A stretch of 64,000 nucleotides of DNA from Stutzerimonas stutzeri (GTDB lineage: Bacteria > Pseudomonadota > Gammaproteobacteria > Pseudomonadales > Pseudomonadaceae). The position numbers and the translations under genes are program-made. Of the stretch, positions 34,424 to 43,355 are shown piece after piece. The stretch's first letter is position 1. Every line of letters begins with the position of its first letter. Under the pieces are notes generated by a model. It did no database searches. It was not told the DNA's origin and was given only the letters and a program-made list of their open reading frames with translations. The stretch spans positions 980,001 through 1,044,000 of the forward strand of contig NZ_CP046902.1 of NCBI RefSeq assembly GCF_009789555.1. The letters run 5' to 3'.

Positions 34424-35089
34424 TCAATAGCGGAACAGCCGCCAGGCCATCAGCCGGGCCACCGCTACGATCAGCTTGGCAATCAGGTAGTAGATCACCG
34501 CCGCCAGGGCGAAGTATTCGAAGGTTCGGAAGGTCTTGACGTTGTAGTCCTGGGTGACGCCGGTGAGGTCGTTGTTCAGACCGACGATCACCCCCAGGGA
34601 CGTCATCAGCACGGCCCAGACCATCTGGTTCGACAACGGATGGAAAACGATGCGCAGCAATTGCGGAATCACGATCAGCCGGTACGCCTGGAATGCGCTC
34701 ATGCCCAGCGAGCGTGCGGCGCGCATCTGAGTTTCCGGGACGGCCCTGAGGCCTCCGCGGAAGTTCTCCGCGAGATAGCCGGCATTGTTGAAGGTGATGC
34801 CGGCGAGCAGTGCGGCCCATGAACTAATGTGCCAGCCGAACGCACCGAGGCCGAAATACAGGGCGTAGATCTGGAACAGCGATGGCGTGTTGCGTGCCAC
34901 CGACACCCACGCGCTGCCGAATCCCTTGAGCAGCGGGTTGCGGGTTTCACGCATCGCCGTCAGGGCCAGGGCGATGAGCACGCCGAAGATCATCGACAGC
35001 GCGGCGGTTTCGAAGGTGACCACCGCGCCGGCGAGCATGTCCGGCAACGCACGGAGGGCGGGGCGCCAATGGAAGGTGTAGTCGAACAT
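34424..35089 (-). CDS. polar amino acid ABC transporter permease 2
   Basis: A 221-residue permease similar in plan to its neighbour (MLAGAVVTFETAALSMIFGVLIALALTAMR; VARNTPSLFQIYALYFGLG; loop MRAARSLGMSAFQAYRLIVIPQ). Two different permeases suggest a heterodimeric channel. It follows the AcnX gene after three bases, so transporter and enzyme are produced together. Confidence 0.92.
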   Translation of the reverse strand: MFDYTFHWRPALRALPDMLAGAVVTFETAALSMIFGVLIALALTAMRETRNPLLKGFGSAWVSVARNTPSLFQIYALYFGLGAFGWHISSWAALLAGITFNNAGYLAENFRGGLRAVPETQMRAARSLGMSAFQAYRLIVIPQLLRIVFHPLSNQMVWAVLMTSLGVIVGLNNDLTGVTQDYNVKTFRTFEYFALAAVIYYLIAKLIVAVARLMAWRLFRY

Positions 35090-35092
35090 CGC

Positions 35093-36895
35093 TCAGCACA
35101 CTCCTTGGTCGAGGCCAGCGTCCAGCCAGCGTGGTAAACGACCGCCTGCCTGGCCGCTGCACGCGGTGGCGACACAGTCGGCGAGGCTGCCGAAGTGCAC
35201 CTGGCGGCCGACCAGCCCGGGAGCGTAATGGGCGTATTTGCCGGAGTTGGTCATCAGTGTTCGAGCGTTCAGCGGCACGACTGGCTCGTCGATCATGCAC
35301 CAACAGGTATCGGTAACGACCTGTACGCCGAAGCGCTCCAGAACCGACAGGTGGCCAGCCTCACGGGCCTGACGCTGAATCGCGCGGCCACAGGTCACCA
35401 GCACGGCGACCCCTGCATGCTTCACCTTGCCCGCACAGAGTTGCGCGAGCTGCGCGAACTCGCTCAGCGAGAAATGCGGATTACCCAGGCAGATCAGGTC
35501 GACTTGCACGGATTCGGCGCTGTCCAGTTCGCGCCAGCTTTCCAGCAACTCGGCGTGTCGGATGCGAAGGGTGCGGCGTGGCGCCTGGCCGCCCAGTGCG
35601 GCCTCGACCGAGGTGGCCTCCGGTGTGATGCCCAGGATATGAAACATCGGTGCCGCCGAGGTGGTCGCGAAGGCGGCGCCGAATGCCTTCAGATCGTCGA
35701 GGCTGGGCGTGGCCTGCTCGAGACCGCAGATCAGCGGAATCTCGCTCCCGCACAACAGCCCCGTGTGGTAGCCGAGCAGTGGATAGAACGCATCATCCAG
35801 GTGCGCCAGCGGCGGCAGGTCGATACGCAGCGTGGCGTGGCGCCGATCTGCCAGATGGCAGCCCGTCAGCGGTGCCCGGCCGGTCAGGGCGATGCAGATA
35901 TCTAGGAAGTCAGGGTATTTCAGGGTGCGCGCGGCCAGGACGCTGTTGGCGTAGACCACGGCGTTGGACTCGGCCCATACGATCTGCTCGCCCGCTTGTG
36001 GGGCGCTGTCGAGCAGGTACGGCGCGCACGTGAAGCTGGCGCTGGCGCCCATCTCGACATAGGCGTCGGCCAACTGGCTGGCCGGCTCACCGAATGCCGC
36101 GTCGACGCCCATTCGGCGCCAGTGTCGCTGGTCCACCGAGATCGAATTGAGCGTGGTCGGCACCTTCACGCGTGCGCCCCAGTCGGCCAGTTGGCGGGCG
36201 AAGCGCAGGCTCGCCGGGCCGGTATAGATGCAGCCGTCGATGTGCGCCTGGGTGATATCCACCAGCGCCTGGGCTCCCTGCAGCTCCGCCATGCGCAGCA
36301 GGATCTGCATGGCCGCCTGGGTGGCCTTGCCGTGGGCGCCGGTCAGCATGGCCCGGTCGTGTTCAGTCAGGATGATTCCTGCGGGTGGATCATCGTTCGG
36401 ACTGGCGGCCGAGGCGTGCCAATGGTCGGTTGGCGGCTCGGCGAAGCCGAGCACACGGCCATTGTCGACGCGCAGGTAGCTGGCCTCGCGCAGCGCGGCG
36501 AAGGCTCGCGCCCCGATGCTTGCCACCGGCAGCGAGCGGCCGAACAGTTGCTGCGCCACCAGCACGCCCAGCGTGAGGATTTCATCGGGTTCGGCAAATA
36601 CCAGTGCGGCCGGTGCGTGACCGTTGAGGATGAGCTCGAGCAGAACGCTGCTACCGGTACAGGAGCCGCGCCCGCTCGGGATGACCAATACCGTGCCGGC
36701 GATGAGCCGACCGCTGAGCGGGTGATGCCGATCGATCACCTCGCCGCTGCCTGGATCGACACCCCCCCAGAAACTCAGGCCCGTGTCCGCGTGCAGACAC
36801 GCCGCCTGAGCGCCCCCCGGCACCAGGCAGCGACCCGGGATGTCGACGGTCGTCGGCGGTTGCCGAGTCGCGGGCTGCTGATCGCTGCGCAGCAT
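35093..36895 (-). CDS. AcnX-type dehydratase, small and large domains in one chain; probable cis-3-hydroxy-L-proline dehydratase
   Basis: A 600-residue aconitase-superfamily protein. The N-terminal ~140 residues are the swivel domain (GRCLVPGGAQAACL, LVIPSGRGSCTGSSVLLELILNG), joined to the AcnX catalytic part (LTEHDRAMLTGAHGKATQAAMQILLRMAELQGA; TTLNSISVDQRHW; LICGLEQATPS; VLVTCGRAI), with several Cys that could hold an iron-sulphur cluster. Proteins of this fused bacterial type dehydrate cis-3-hydroxy-L-proline to pyrroline-2-carboxylate. It lies between the binding-protein and permease genes of the ABC system. The start is the ATG 14 bases after the preceding stop; the apparent upstream extension overlaps that gene. 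Confidence 0.87.
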   Translation of the reverse strand: MLRSDQQPATRQPPTTVDIPGRCLVPGGAQAACLHADTGLSFWGGVDPGSGEVIDRHHPLSGRLIAGTVLVIPSGRGSCTGSSVLLELILNGHAPAALVFAEPDEILTLGVLVAQQLFGRSLPVASIGARAFAALREASYLRVDNGRVLGFAEPPTDHWHASAASPNDDPPAGIILTEHDRAMLTGAHGKATQAAMQILLRMAELQGAQALVDITQAHIDGCIYTGPASLRFARQLADWGARVKVPTTLNSISVDQRHWRRMGVDAAFGEPASQLADAYVEMGASASFTCAPYLLDSAPQAGEQIVWAESNAVVYANSVLAARTLKYPDFLDICIALTGRAPLTGCHLADRRHATLRIDLPPLAHLDDAFYPLLGYHTGLLCGSEIPLICGLEQATPSLDDLKAFGAAFATTSAAPMFHILGITPEATSVEAALGGQAPRRTLRIRHAELLESWRELDSAESVQVDLICLGNPHFSLSEFAQLAQLCAGKVKHAGVAVLVTCGRAIQRQAREAGHLSVLERFGVQVVTDTCWCMIDEPVVPLNARTLMTNSGKYAHYAPGLVGRQVHFGSLADCVATACSGQAGGRLPRWLDAGLDQGVC

Positions 36896-36909
36896 GCTGG
36901 CCCCGACGA

Positions 36910-37719
36910 TCAGTAGTAGACGCCTGGCACGGTCAGGTCGACCGGCTTGCCACCGACCCACTTTTCATACAGTTCGGCGTAGCGCCCGGAGCGCACCTGC
37001 TGGTTGACGAACAGATTCAGGTAATTCATCAGGCCGTACTCGCTGCGCTTGGCCGCCAGCGACACGTAGTCGATGACATAGGGCGCGTCACCGGCGATCT
37101 TCAGCCCCTTGTATTTGCCCGACTTGATGGTCGAGGCCGCGACGGTGTTGGTCACCACCGTGGCATCGACGTGACCCTGGGCAACGGCGAGGATGGTGTC
37201 GTTCTGCGATTGATAGGCGCGGAAGCTGCCTTCGCCCCAGGCCTTCACGTCTTTCTCGAGCGCGATGGCCTCGAACGTGCCGCTGGTGTTGCCGACCGGG
37301 CGACCTTTCAGATCGTCGTAGTCGTCGATGCCGGTCTCTTCACGCGTCAGCACCACCATGTTGAAGGCGAAGTAGGGCACGCTCATGCCCACCGTCTTGG
37401 CGCGCTCCAGGGTGTCGGAGGTGGACGCGACGATCACATCCGCACGGCCCGAGACGAGCGCGGGAATCCGATCGGGAAAAGGCGTTTCGACCACCTCGGG
37501 TTCGACGCCGAGCACCTTGGCCAGGTCGCTGCAGTAGTCGACGTCGAAGCCGGCGGGCTTGTTGCCTTCGTCGCGGAAGCCCATGGGTGGGAAGTCGAGG
37601 GTCACGGCGCAACGCAGCTTGCCTGACCCGATGATGTCGTCGAGCTTGTCGGCCTGGGCAAAGGGCGTCATGGAGGCGGCGAGCAGAGCGCTAACGGCCA
37701 CAGCGATGGTTTTGTTCAT
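36910..37719 (-). CDS. ABC transporter amino-acid-type substrate-binding protein
   Basis: A 269-residue periplasmic binding protein of the SBP_bac_3 family with a signal peptide (MNKTIAVAVSALLAASMTPFAQA). Family features: SGKLRCAVTLDFPPMGFRDEGNKPAGFDVDYC (binding-site start), FPDRIPALVSGRADVIVAS and GNTSGTFEAIALE. It is the first gene of the ABC-AcnX-racemase-family operon, with a CGTATACG palindrome 59 bases before its start. Confidence 0.93.
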   Translation of the reverse strand: MNKTIAVAVSALLAASMTPFAQADKLDDIIGSGKLRCAVTLDFPPMGFRDEGNKPAGFDVDYCSDLAKVLGVEPEVVETPFPDRIPALVSGRADVIVASTSDTLERAKTVGMSVPYFAFNMVVLTREETGIDDYDDLKGRPVGNTSGTFEAIALEKDVKAWGEGSFRAYQSQNDTILAVAQGHVDATVVTNTVAASTIKSGKYKGLKIAGDAPYVIDYVSLAAKRSEYGLMNYLNLFVNQQVRSGRYAELYEKWVGGKPVDLTVPGVYY

Positions 37720-37777
37720 ACTTTCCTCGTCGATGCGGTTGATCGTCTGATTGATTCAAGCAGCTGTTTCGAGATTT

Positions 37778-37785
37778 CGTATACG
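37778..37785. promoter_or_regulatory. candidate GntR operator (CGTATACG) upstream of the ABC operon
   Basis: Lies in GATTTCGTATACGTTATCC before the binding-protein gene and shares TTTCGTATACGTT with the site before lhpC. The rest of the ~266-base gap to the AraC-type regulator shows no further clear element. Confidence 0.55.
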
Positions 37786-37985
37786 TTATCCGCACAGCAA
37801 TCGCCGTGCCGGTCGGCTGCAACGTGGCGAAAGAGGTGCCGGATGCGCGGCTGGATCAGCGCAGGGCGCAAGCTAGAGCGGGCAGGTACGGGCAGTCTTG
37901 ACCCCGGGTTGCGCAGTGACCGTTCGTCGGATTCACGCAGGCGCGGTGCATGGTGCATCTGGCTGCTACAAATCGGAGCAGCGCG

Positions 37986-38753
37986 TTACCAAGGTGCCCG
38001 ATGATTGGGTGAAAGGGCGTTTCGATAGGCACTGGGGGACAGGCCGGTCAGCGCGCGAAACTGTCGGCTGAAGGCACTGTGGTCGGCGTATCCGCACCGC
38101 AATGCGATTTCGGTAATGGGCAGCGTTCCGCCGAGCAGTTCGATGGCCGCGTCCAGCCGGGCCTTGTGGATCATCTGTCGGGGGGTGAGGCGGAATATCC
38201 GTTTGCACAGCCGCTCCAGTTGCGCAACCGAGAGGCCGGCAATGGCGGTGAGTTCGGAGAGTCTGAGTGGGCGTGCGTGGTTCGCACGGATGTGGGCGTC
38301 CACCTCGGCGAGCTTGAGGTAGGCCGGGTTGTCGGCTTCGGGCGCCTGCAGGTCGATGGACACCCCAGCCATGCCGATGATCGCCCCCTCGCGATTGCGC
38401 AGCGCCAGTTTATGGGTCATGCACCACCCCGCCTGCCTGCCTGGATACAGATGCAGTTCAAGCTGGTCCTCCAGGCGCAGGCCCTGGGTGAGTACGCGAC
38501 GGTCCTGGTCGGTGTATTGCGCGCCGAAGCCGCTCGGGAACACCTGCTCGGCCGTCAGGCCTATCAGGGCGGCAGCATCCTGATGACCGCAACGCTCTGC
38601 CAGCGTGCGATTGGCCAGGCTATAGCGGGCCTCGGTGTCCTTGACGAAAAACACCACCTGCGGCATGGCGTCGAACAACGGTGCGATCAGCTTCAGGCCG
38701 GCGAGCAGCGTTGGCAGATCGGAGGGCGTGTCGGTCGCAAACAGGGGGAGCAT
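37986..38753 (-). CDS. AraC-family regulator with PAS domain
   Basis: A 255-residue regulator: a PAS sensor domain in the first ~135 residues (LFDAMPQVVFFVKDTEARYSLANRTLAERCG) and a C-terminal AraC double helix-turn-helix (LRLSELTAIAGLSVAQLERLCKRIFRLTPRQM; ITEIALRCGYADHSAFSRQFRALTGLSPSAYR). A similar PAS-AraC protein regulates hydroxyproline genes in P. aeruginosa. It sits between the two halves of the catabolic locus, transcribed in the same direction as both, and is likely the activator; the ligand is not evident. Confidence 0.88.
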   Translation of the reverse strand: MLPLFATDTPSDLPTLLAGLKLIAPLFDAMPQVVFFVKDTEARYSLANRTLAERCGHQDAAALIGLTAEQVFPSGFGAQYTDQDRRVLTQGLRLEDQLELHLYPGRQAGWCMTHKLALRNREGAIIGMAGVSIDLQAPEADNPAYLKLAEVDAHIRANHARPLRLSELTAIAGLSVAQLERLCKRIFRLTPRQMIHKARLDAAIELLGGTLPITEIALRCGYADHSAFSRQFRALTGLSPSAYRNALSPNHRAPW

Positions 38754-38843
38754 CGGTCGCGCCAGGAGCGGAAGTAGCCCGAGGATACGACCGGCGGCCG
38801 GCGAATGGTAGCCGGCGTGGCTCGGCCTTGTGGTGCGTGACGC

Positions 38844-40103
38844 TCAACGGCCGGGTTCGTCATCGCCCAATGCGAGCAGCGTCCCGATGCGCGCCGGACT
38901 GATCGGCTGGCGCGGCTTGGGTGTCTGCCAGCCGAACATGACCTCACATGCGGCGCCGCAGATCCTGCCCTGGCACGGTCCCATCCCGCAGCGACTCTGC
39001 AGCTTGGCCTCGACCCAGCCTCGGTGGCCGGCCATCGCCGAGTAGGGCACGTCCTCGCAGCGGCATACCAGCGTGTCGGGCCTTGCCAGGGTTTTCAGTC
39101 GCTCGTTCAGCACGAAGGTTCGCCGCAGCAGATCGGCGAAACCCTGCCAGCGTTCGCGCTCGGCGAAGCCCGCCCGGGCCCGGTCGAAATCACCGACAGC
39201 GGCGTGGCCGGCGATACGACCTTCAGCGAGTGCCCGTTCGCTGCCGCCGAAGCCGGTGCATTCGCCTGCCGCGAAATGATCCGGCAGGCTCGTTGCCTGG
39301 TGGGCATCGGTTTGAAGGGCGCCGTCGGCAAGTGCGCAACCCAGGACCTGGCCAAGCTCGGTGTTGGGAATCAGGCCGAAGCCGCACGCCAGTCGATCGC
39401 AGGCGATCTCCGAGACCCGGCCGTTGTGGCTCAGGCGTACCGCTTCGACGCGATCGGTGCCCAGCGCCGCCAGCACGTGCATGTCGCTGCGATAGCGCGC
39501 GTCGATCAGGCTCATCGCCTGCAGCGCCTTGCCTGGCCAGCTCGGCAGGCGCGCGGCGAAACCGGCGAGCGCGGCCAGCGGAGCCTGTTCGGCGATGCGC
39601 AGCAGGCGGGCGCCGGCATGCCTGGCGGTGGCCGCGCAGGCGAGCAATAGCGGGCCGCTGCCGGCGATGACCAGACGTTGCTCGGACACCGGCACGCCGC
39701 CCTTGATCAGCGCTTGCAGGCCGCCGGCGCCGGTCACGCCCGGCAGGGTCCAGCCGGGGAAGGGCAGCAGCAATTCGCGCGCGCCGGTGCACAGGATGAG
39801 CGTGTCATAGCCGACCAGACGCCCCTGCCGGGCATCTTCGAGCAGCAATCGCTTGCCGCCGGGTGCGGCGATCACCCGCACACCGTTATACAGATCGATA
39901 TTCGCCGCATCCGTCAGTGCCTGCCGTTGTCGGCGAGCGCCGCGGGGCAGCGTGACCTGCGGCCCGTCGCGCCAGATCTGCCCGCCGGGAGCGGGGTTAT
40001 CGTCGATCACGGCGATGCTCGCGCCGCTGGGCGCAGCCGCCAGGGCAGCAGCCATTCCCGCCGGGCCGGCGCCGACGATGAGCACGTCGTAATGCGATTT
40101 CAT
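38844..40103 (-). CDS. FAD/NAD(P)-binding subunit of probable D-hydroxyproline dehydrogenase (HcnB/OoxA type)
   Basis: A 419-residue flavoprotein: FAD motif VGAGPAGMAAALAAA at 10-24, second nucleotide motif AGSGPLLLACAATARHAGARLL, and a C-terminal ferredoxin-like Cys set CRCEDVP...CGMGPCQGRICGAAC of the BFD [2Fe-2S] type. It ends the epimerase operon and overlaps the small iron-sulphur gene. Three-part dehydrogenases of this kind oxidise cis-4-hydroxy-D-proline to 1-pyrroline-4-hydroxy-2-carboxylate and pass electrons to the respiratory chain. Confidence 0.88.
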   Translation of the reverse strand: MKSHYDVLIVGAGPAGMAAALAAAPSGASIAVIDDNPAPGGQIWRDGPQVTLPRGARRQRQALTDAANIDLYNGVRVIAAPGGKRLLLEDARQGRLVGYDTLILCTGARELLLPFPGWTLPGVTGAGGLQALIKGGVPVSEQRLVIAGSGPLLLACAATARHAGARLLRIAEQAPLAALAGFAARLPSWPGKALQAMSLIDARYRSDMHVLAALGTDRVEAVRLSHNGRVSEIACDRLACGFGLIPNTELGQVLGCALADGALQTDAHQATSLPDHFAAGECTGFGGSERALAEGRIAGHAAVGDFDRARAGFAERERWQGFADLLRRTFVLNERLKTLARPDTLVCRCEDVPYSAMAGHRGWVEAKLQSRCGMGPCQGRICGAACEVMFGWQTPKPRQPISPARIGTLLALGDDEPGR

Positions 40104-40336
40104 GGGCGGGTTTCCACGGTCATCCCGTTAGCGCAGGCCGTCTGGCAGGCCAGGCGGCGCTGGCCATCGATGGTGACGCGGCATTCCTGGCAAATGCCCA
40201 TGCCGCACAGGGGCGCGCGGCGTTCGCCCGATAGCGCGGTCCGACTGCTGCCGTCGCCGCCGAGGTAAAGCGCCGCGGCGACGGTGGTGCCGGGCGCGAC
40301 GCGCAGTGTCCGGCCGTCGAGGGTGAGTTCAATCAT
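40100..40336 (-). CDS. (2Fe-2S)-binding small subunit of the D-hydroxyproline dehydrogenase (HcnA type)
   Basis: A 78-residue ferredoxin-like protein with CGMGICQECRV and a further Cys in RRLACQTAC, as in HcnA and OoxA2-like gamma subunits. It overlaps the genes on both sides, which suggests fixed stoichiometry with them. Confidence 0.88.
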   Translation of the reverse strand: MIELTLDGRTLRVAPGTTVAAALYLGGDGSSRTALSGERRAPLCGMGICQECRVTIDGQRRLACQTACANGMTVETRP

Positions 40337-41477
40337 GGTCGGGGTTCCCGTTGGGCATCGCGAATGTCGAGGACGGTGCGCGAGGGCCGAAGAAGCGTGC
40401 AGGACTGTAGGGTTCGCTGGGCAGCGCGGGCCGCCTGCCCAGCAGCTGCGCGACCAGCAGCTCCGCGGTGCCGGGCGCGGTGGTCACGCCCAGCCCTTCG
40501 TGGCCAACCGCCAGCCACAGGCCCGGCTGCTGCGGATGCTCGCCCACCAGCGGCAGGCCATCCGGGCTTGCCGCACGCAAGCCGGTCCAACTGCGGATGG
40601 CGTTCAGCTGCGCCAGTCCGGGCATGTATTCGACGGCGCGCCTGAGCATTCGCGTCAGCATCCAGCTGTCCGTCTCGGGATCGCTGTTGCCGAACTGGCG
40701 TGACGATCCAACGAAGAGTTGGCCGGTCGGACGAGGTTGTATGTTGCAGGCCACCGACGGCCCTTCGCTGTTATGGGCGCTGGTGACGTAGCCCAGTTCG
40801 ACCAGGGTGTGGCTGACCTTGCCGGGGTAGCGGTCGGTGATCAGCAGGTGGCCTTTCTTCGGTTGGATCGGCAGCTCGGGGCACAGCTCGGTCGCATGGA
40901 TGCCGTTGGCCAGCACCACCGCCTGGGCTCGCAGGATGCGGCCATCGCTGAGTTCGACCTGCTGGCCCTGGACACGCGTCACGCAGGCGTGCATCCGGAC
41001 GATGCGCGAGCCGCCTTGGGCGATCAGCCAGCGTGCCGCGTTGGGCGCATACAGAATGCCGTCACCGCTGACTTTCAGCGCGCCATGCAGGTCGCTTCGC
41101 AACGCGGGTTCGGCGGCGCACAAGGCGGCGCGGTCGAGCAGTTTGCAGCTCATGCCCTGGTCGGACAGGGTCTTGAGCTTGTCTTGGGCGATTGCCATTT
41201 CCTCATCGCTGGCAGCAAGCCAGAGGGTGCCGTTGTTGCGATAGCCGCAGCTTTCGTCCATCAGCCGGCCCAGCTCCCGCCAGCGCTGGATTGAATAGTC
41301 GCTCAGCGCCAGCTCGGCCGGATTGTCGTCCAGGGCCACCAGATGGCCCATGCCGGCTGCCGTTGCGCCGCCGCGGTGGGCATCGATCAGCAGCACGTCG
41401 AGCCCGTTGGCCGCCAGTTCGTGGGCACAGGCGGCGCCGACGATGCCGGCGCCGATGATGACCACATCGGCATTCAC
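40329..41477 (-). CDS. FAD-dependent amine dehydrogenase subunit of the D-hydroxyproline dehydrogenase (HcnC / DAO type)
   Basis: A 382-residue flavoprotein of the D-amino-acid oxidase fold: FAD motif VIIGAGIVGAACAHELAANG at the N terminus and the C-terminal AVGHEGLGVTTAPGTAELLVAQLL. It is probably the catalytic subunit that oxidises cis-4-hydroxy-D-proline made by the epimerase encoded just upstream; the two genes overlap by four bases. Substrate is inferred from the epimerase. Confidence 0.9.
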   Translation of the reverse strand: MNADVVIIGAGIVGAACAHELAANGLDVLLIDAHRGGATAAGMGHLVALDDNPAELALSDYSIQRWRELGRLMDESCGYRNNGTLWLAASDEEMAIAQDKLKTLSDQGMSCKLLDRAALCAAEPALRSDLHGALKVSGDGILYAPNAARWLIAQGGSRIVRMHACVTRVQGQQVELSDGRILRAQAVVLANGIHATELCPELPIQPKKGHLLITDRYPGKVSHTLVELGYVTSAHNSEGPSVACNIQPRPTGQLFVGSSRQFGNSDPETDSWMLTRMLRRAVEYMPGLAQLNAIRSWTGLRAASPDGLPLVGEHPQQPGLWLAVGHEGLGVTTAPGTAELLVAQLLGRRPALPSEPYSPARFFGPRAPSSTFAMPNGNPDHD

Positions 41478-42451
41478 GCCCGAATACCCCAGGCGAAGGG
41501 GTCGTCATCCTCGATCAGCAATGTCGCTTCGGCGCTCAGGTGCGCGCGACCGCGGATGGTCGGCACGATGCGATTGCCGTCCGGTTCGTAGCTGGCGAGG
41601 AATTCGCTGCCGATGACGCTGGCCTGGCGCCATGTCTCGCCAGGTTGCAGCTTGCCATCGGCCGCCAGGCAGGCCAGCTTGGCGCTGGTGCCGGTACCGC
41701 AGGGCGAACGGTCATAAGCCTTGCCTGGGCAAAGCACGAAGTTGCGACTGTCGGGTCTGGGCGAAGCCGTGTCGGCCGATGGCCCGCAAGCGCCTGCCGG
41801 TCCCTCAGGGTCGGCGAACAGCTCGATGTGGTCCACGTCGCCACCGTCCTCGCCGCGTATGCCTTGCGCGTCGAGCGCTTGACGCACCGCCCAGGTGAAG
41901 GCTGTCAGCGCCTCGAGGTTGTCCCCCGCGACGCGTTGCCCATGCTCGGCGACGAGGAAAAACCAGTTGCCGCCCCAGGCGATATCGCCGGTCACCGTGC
42001 CGTAGCCGGGTACTGCGACGCCCACCGCCTTGCGGTAGCGGTAGGCCGGTACGTTGCGCACGCTGACAGAGCGGTCTTCATGCAGGGTCGCCTGCACCGT
42101 GCCGACCGGGGTTTCGATGCGGTGAATCCCGGGCTGGATGCGCCCCAGGTGGGCCAGCGAAACCATCAGGCCGATGGTGCCGTGGCCGCACATGCCCAGG
42201 TAGCCGCTGTTGTTGAAGAAAATGACCCCGGCACAGGCCGTCGGGTCGACCGGCTCGCAGAGCAGCGCCCCGACCAGTACATCGCTGCCACGCGGCTCGA
42301 GCACGGATGCGGCGCGCCAGTCATCGAACTGCTCGGCGAGCAGCCGACGGCGTTCAGCCATGCTTCCGGAACCGAGCGGCGGAAAGCCTTCGAGGATCAG
42401 CCGGGTCGGTTCGCCACCGGTGTGGCTGTCTAATACCTGGATACGTTTCAT
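41474..42451 (-). CDS. lhpA: 4-hydroxyproline 2-epimerase
   Basis: Interconverts trans-4-hydroxy-L-proline and cis-4-hydroxy-D-proline, the first step of the pathway. The 325 residues have the catalytic pair Cys88 (MCGHGTIG) and Cys251 (DRSPCGTGTSAK) of a true epimerase, plus SHTGGEPTRLI at the N terminus. Proline racemase is the main alternative; the neighbours (D-hydroxyproline dehydrogenase, deaminase) favour hydroxyproline. It overlaps the DAO-type gene and follows the GntR gene after 50 bases. Confidence 0.92.
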   Translation of the reverse strand: MKRIQVLDSHTGGEPTRLILEGFPPLGSGSMAERRRLLAEQFDDWRAASVLEPRGSDVLVGALLCEPVDPTACAGVIFFNNSGYLGMCGHGTIGLMVSLAHLGRIQPGIHRIETPVGTVQATLHEDRSVSVRNVPAYRYRKAVGVAVPGYGTVTGDIAWGGNWFFLVAEHGQRVAGDNLEALTAFTWAVRQALDAQGIRGEDGGDVDHIELFADPEGPAGACGPSADTASPRPDSRNFVLCPGKAYDRSPCGTGTSAKLACLAADGKLQPGETWRQASVIGSEFLASYEPDGNRIVPTIRGRAHLSAEATLLIEDDDPFAWGIRA

Positions 42452-42501
42452 GCCACCTGCCTGTGCAATCGGGGTGGCACAAGCATCCGATGGCAGCCTG
42501 C

Positions 42502-43248
42502 TCAGGGCTTGAACGTTTTCGTCTGCTGGGATGACGAAATCGGCACAGGCCAGCTGGGCATTTCGATGCCTGCCCAGCGGTGACCATGGGGCAGATGCTC
42601 GAACAGCGCCCGACAGACGCCAATGATGTGACGTTCAATCAGCTCGGCAGCCAGATCCGTGTCCCCGCTGCGGCAGGCGCGCAGGATCTGGCGATGCTCA
42701 AGGTCGGCGCCTTGTTTGCCTTCATGGATGCTCATCTGCACCCGCAGGTAGCGTTCGACCTTGTCATGGATGGAACGGATCAGCTGCATCATGAAGGGCC
42801 GTTCGGCCGGGCCGTACAAGCATGCGTGGAAGGCCCAGTTCAGTTCAGCCCAGCGCGCCGCATTGTCTTCGTGGACGAACTCGGCACAGATGGACTCGGC
42901 TTGCCCGAACGTCGCATCGGTCATGTTGGGCACGGCGAGGCGGATGATCTGCGTTTCCAGCAGGACCCTCACTTCGAAGATCTGCGCCAGTTCCGGCTCG
43001 GTGAGCACTGTCACGACCGCACCCTTGTTGCGCTGGAATGACACCAGGCCTTCGGCCTCCAGGCGCTTGAGCGCCTCGCGGACCGGAATCTTGCTGACAT
43101 TGAACAGGCGCGCCACGTCGTCCTGGCGAACCGGTTCTCCCTCCGCAAACTGGCCGCTGATGATCGCTTCACGCAGGTGCTTGGCGATCACTTCGGAAGC
43201 CGAGGGTACGATTCCAAGGTTCGGGGCGTTGAAGGGTTGAAGGGGCAC
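42502..43248 (-). CDS. GntR-family (FCD/FadR subfamily) regulator of the hydroxyproline locus
   Basis: A 248-residue regulator with an N-terminal winged helix (SEVIAKHLREAIISGQFAEGEPVRQDDVARLFNVSKIPVREALKRLEAEGLV) and an FCD ligand-binding domain (FEVRVLLETQIIRLAVPNM; FHACLYGPAERPFMMQLI; HRQILRACRSGDTDLAAELIERHI, with metal-binding His residues). It heads the epimerase-dehydrogenase operon and has a CGTATACG palindrome 40 bases before its start, consistent with autoregulation. FCD regulators usually release DNA when they bind a small carboxylate. Confidence 0.92.
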   Translation of the reverse strand: MPLQPFNAPNLGIVPSASEVIAKHLREAIISGQFAEGEPVRQDDVARLFNVSKIPVREALKRLEAEGLVSFQRNKGAVVTVLTEPELAQIFEVRVLLETQIIRLAVPNMTDATFGQAESICAEFVHEDNAARWAELNWAFHACLYGPAERPFMMQLIRSIHDKVERYLRVQMSIHEGKQGADLEHRQILRACRSGDTDLAAELIERHIIGVCRALFEHLPHGHRWAGIEMPSWPVPISSSQQTKTFKP

Positions 43249-43287
43249 GGTGGCGCGCTCGGCAGGATTGATTGCGATTGAGGATAT

Positions 43288-43295
43288 CGTATACG
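43288..43295. promoter_or_regulatory. candidate GntR operator (CGTATACG) upstream of the gntR-lhpA operon
   Basis: Lies in GATATCGTATACGCC before the regulator gene. Third site with the same core in front of a transcription unit of the locus. Confidence 0.55.
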
Positions 43296-43355
43296 CCGGT
43301 ACGCTTCACGTTTTCCGACGAAGGAGGCAGGGACGTGATCATCCGGGGCCCTCGT

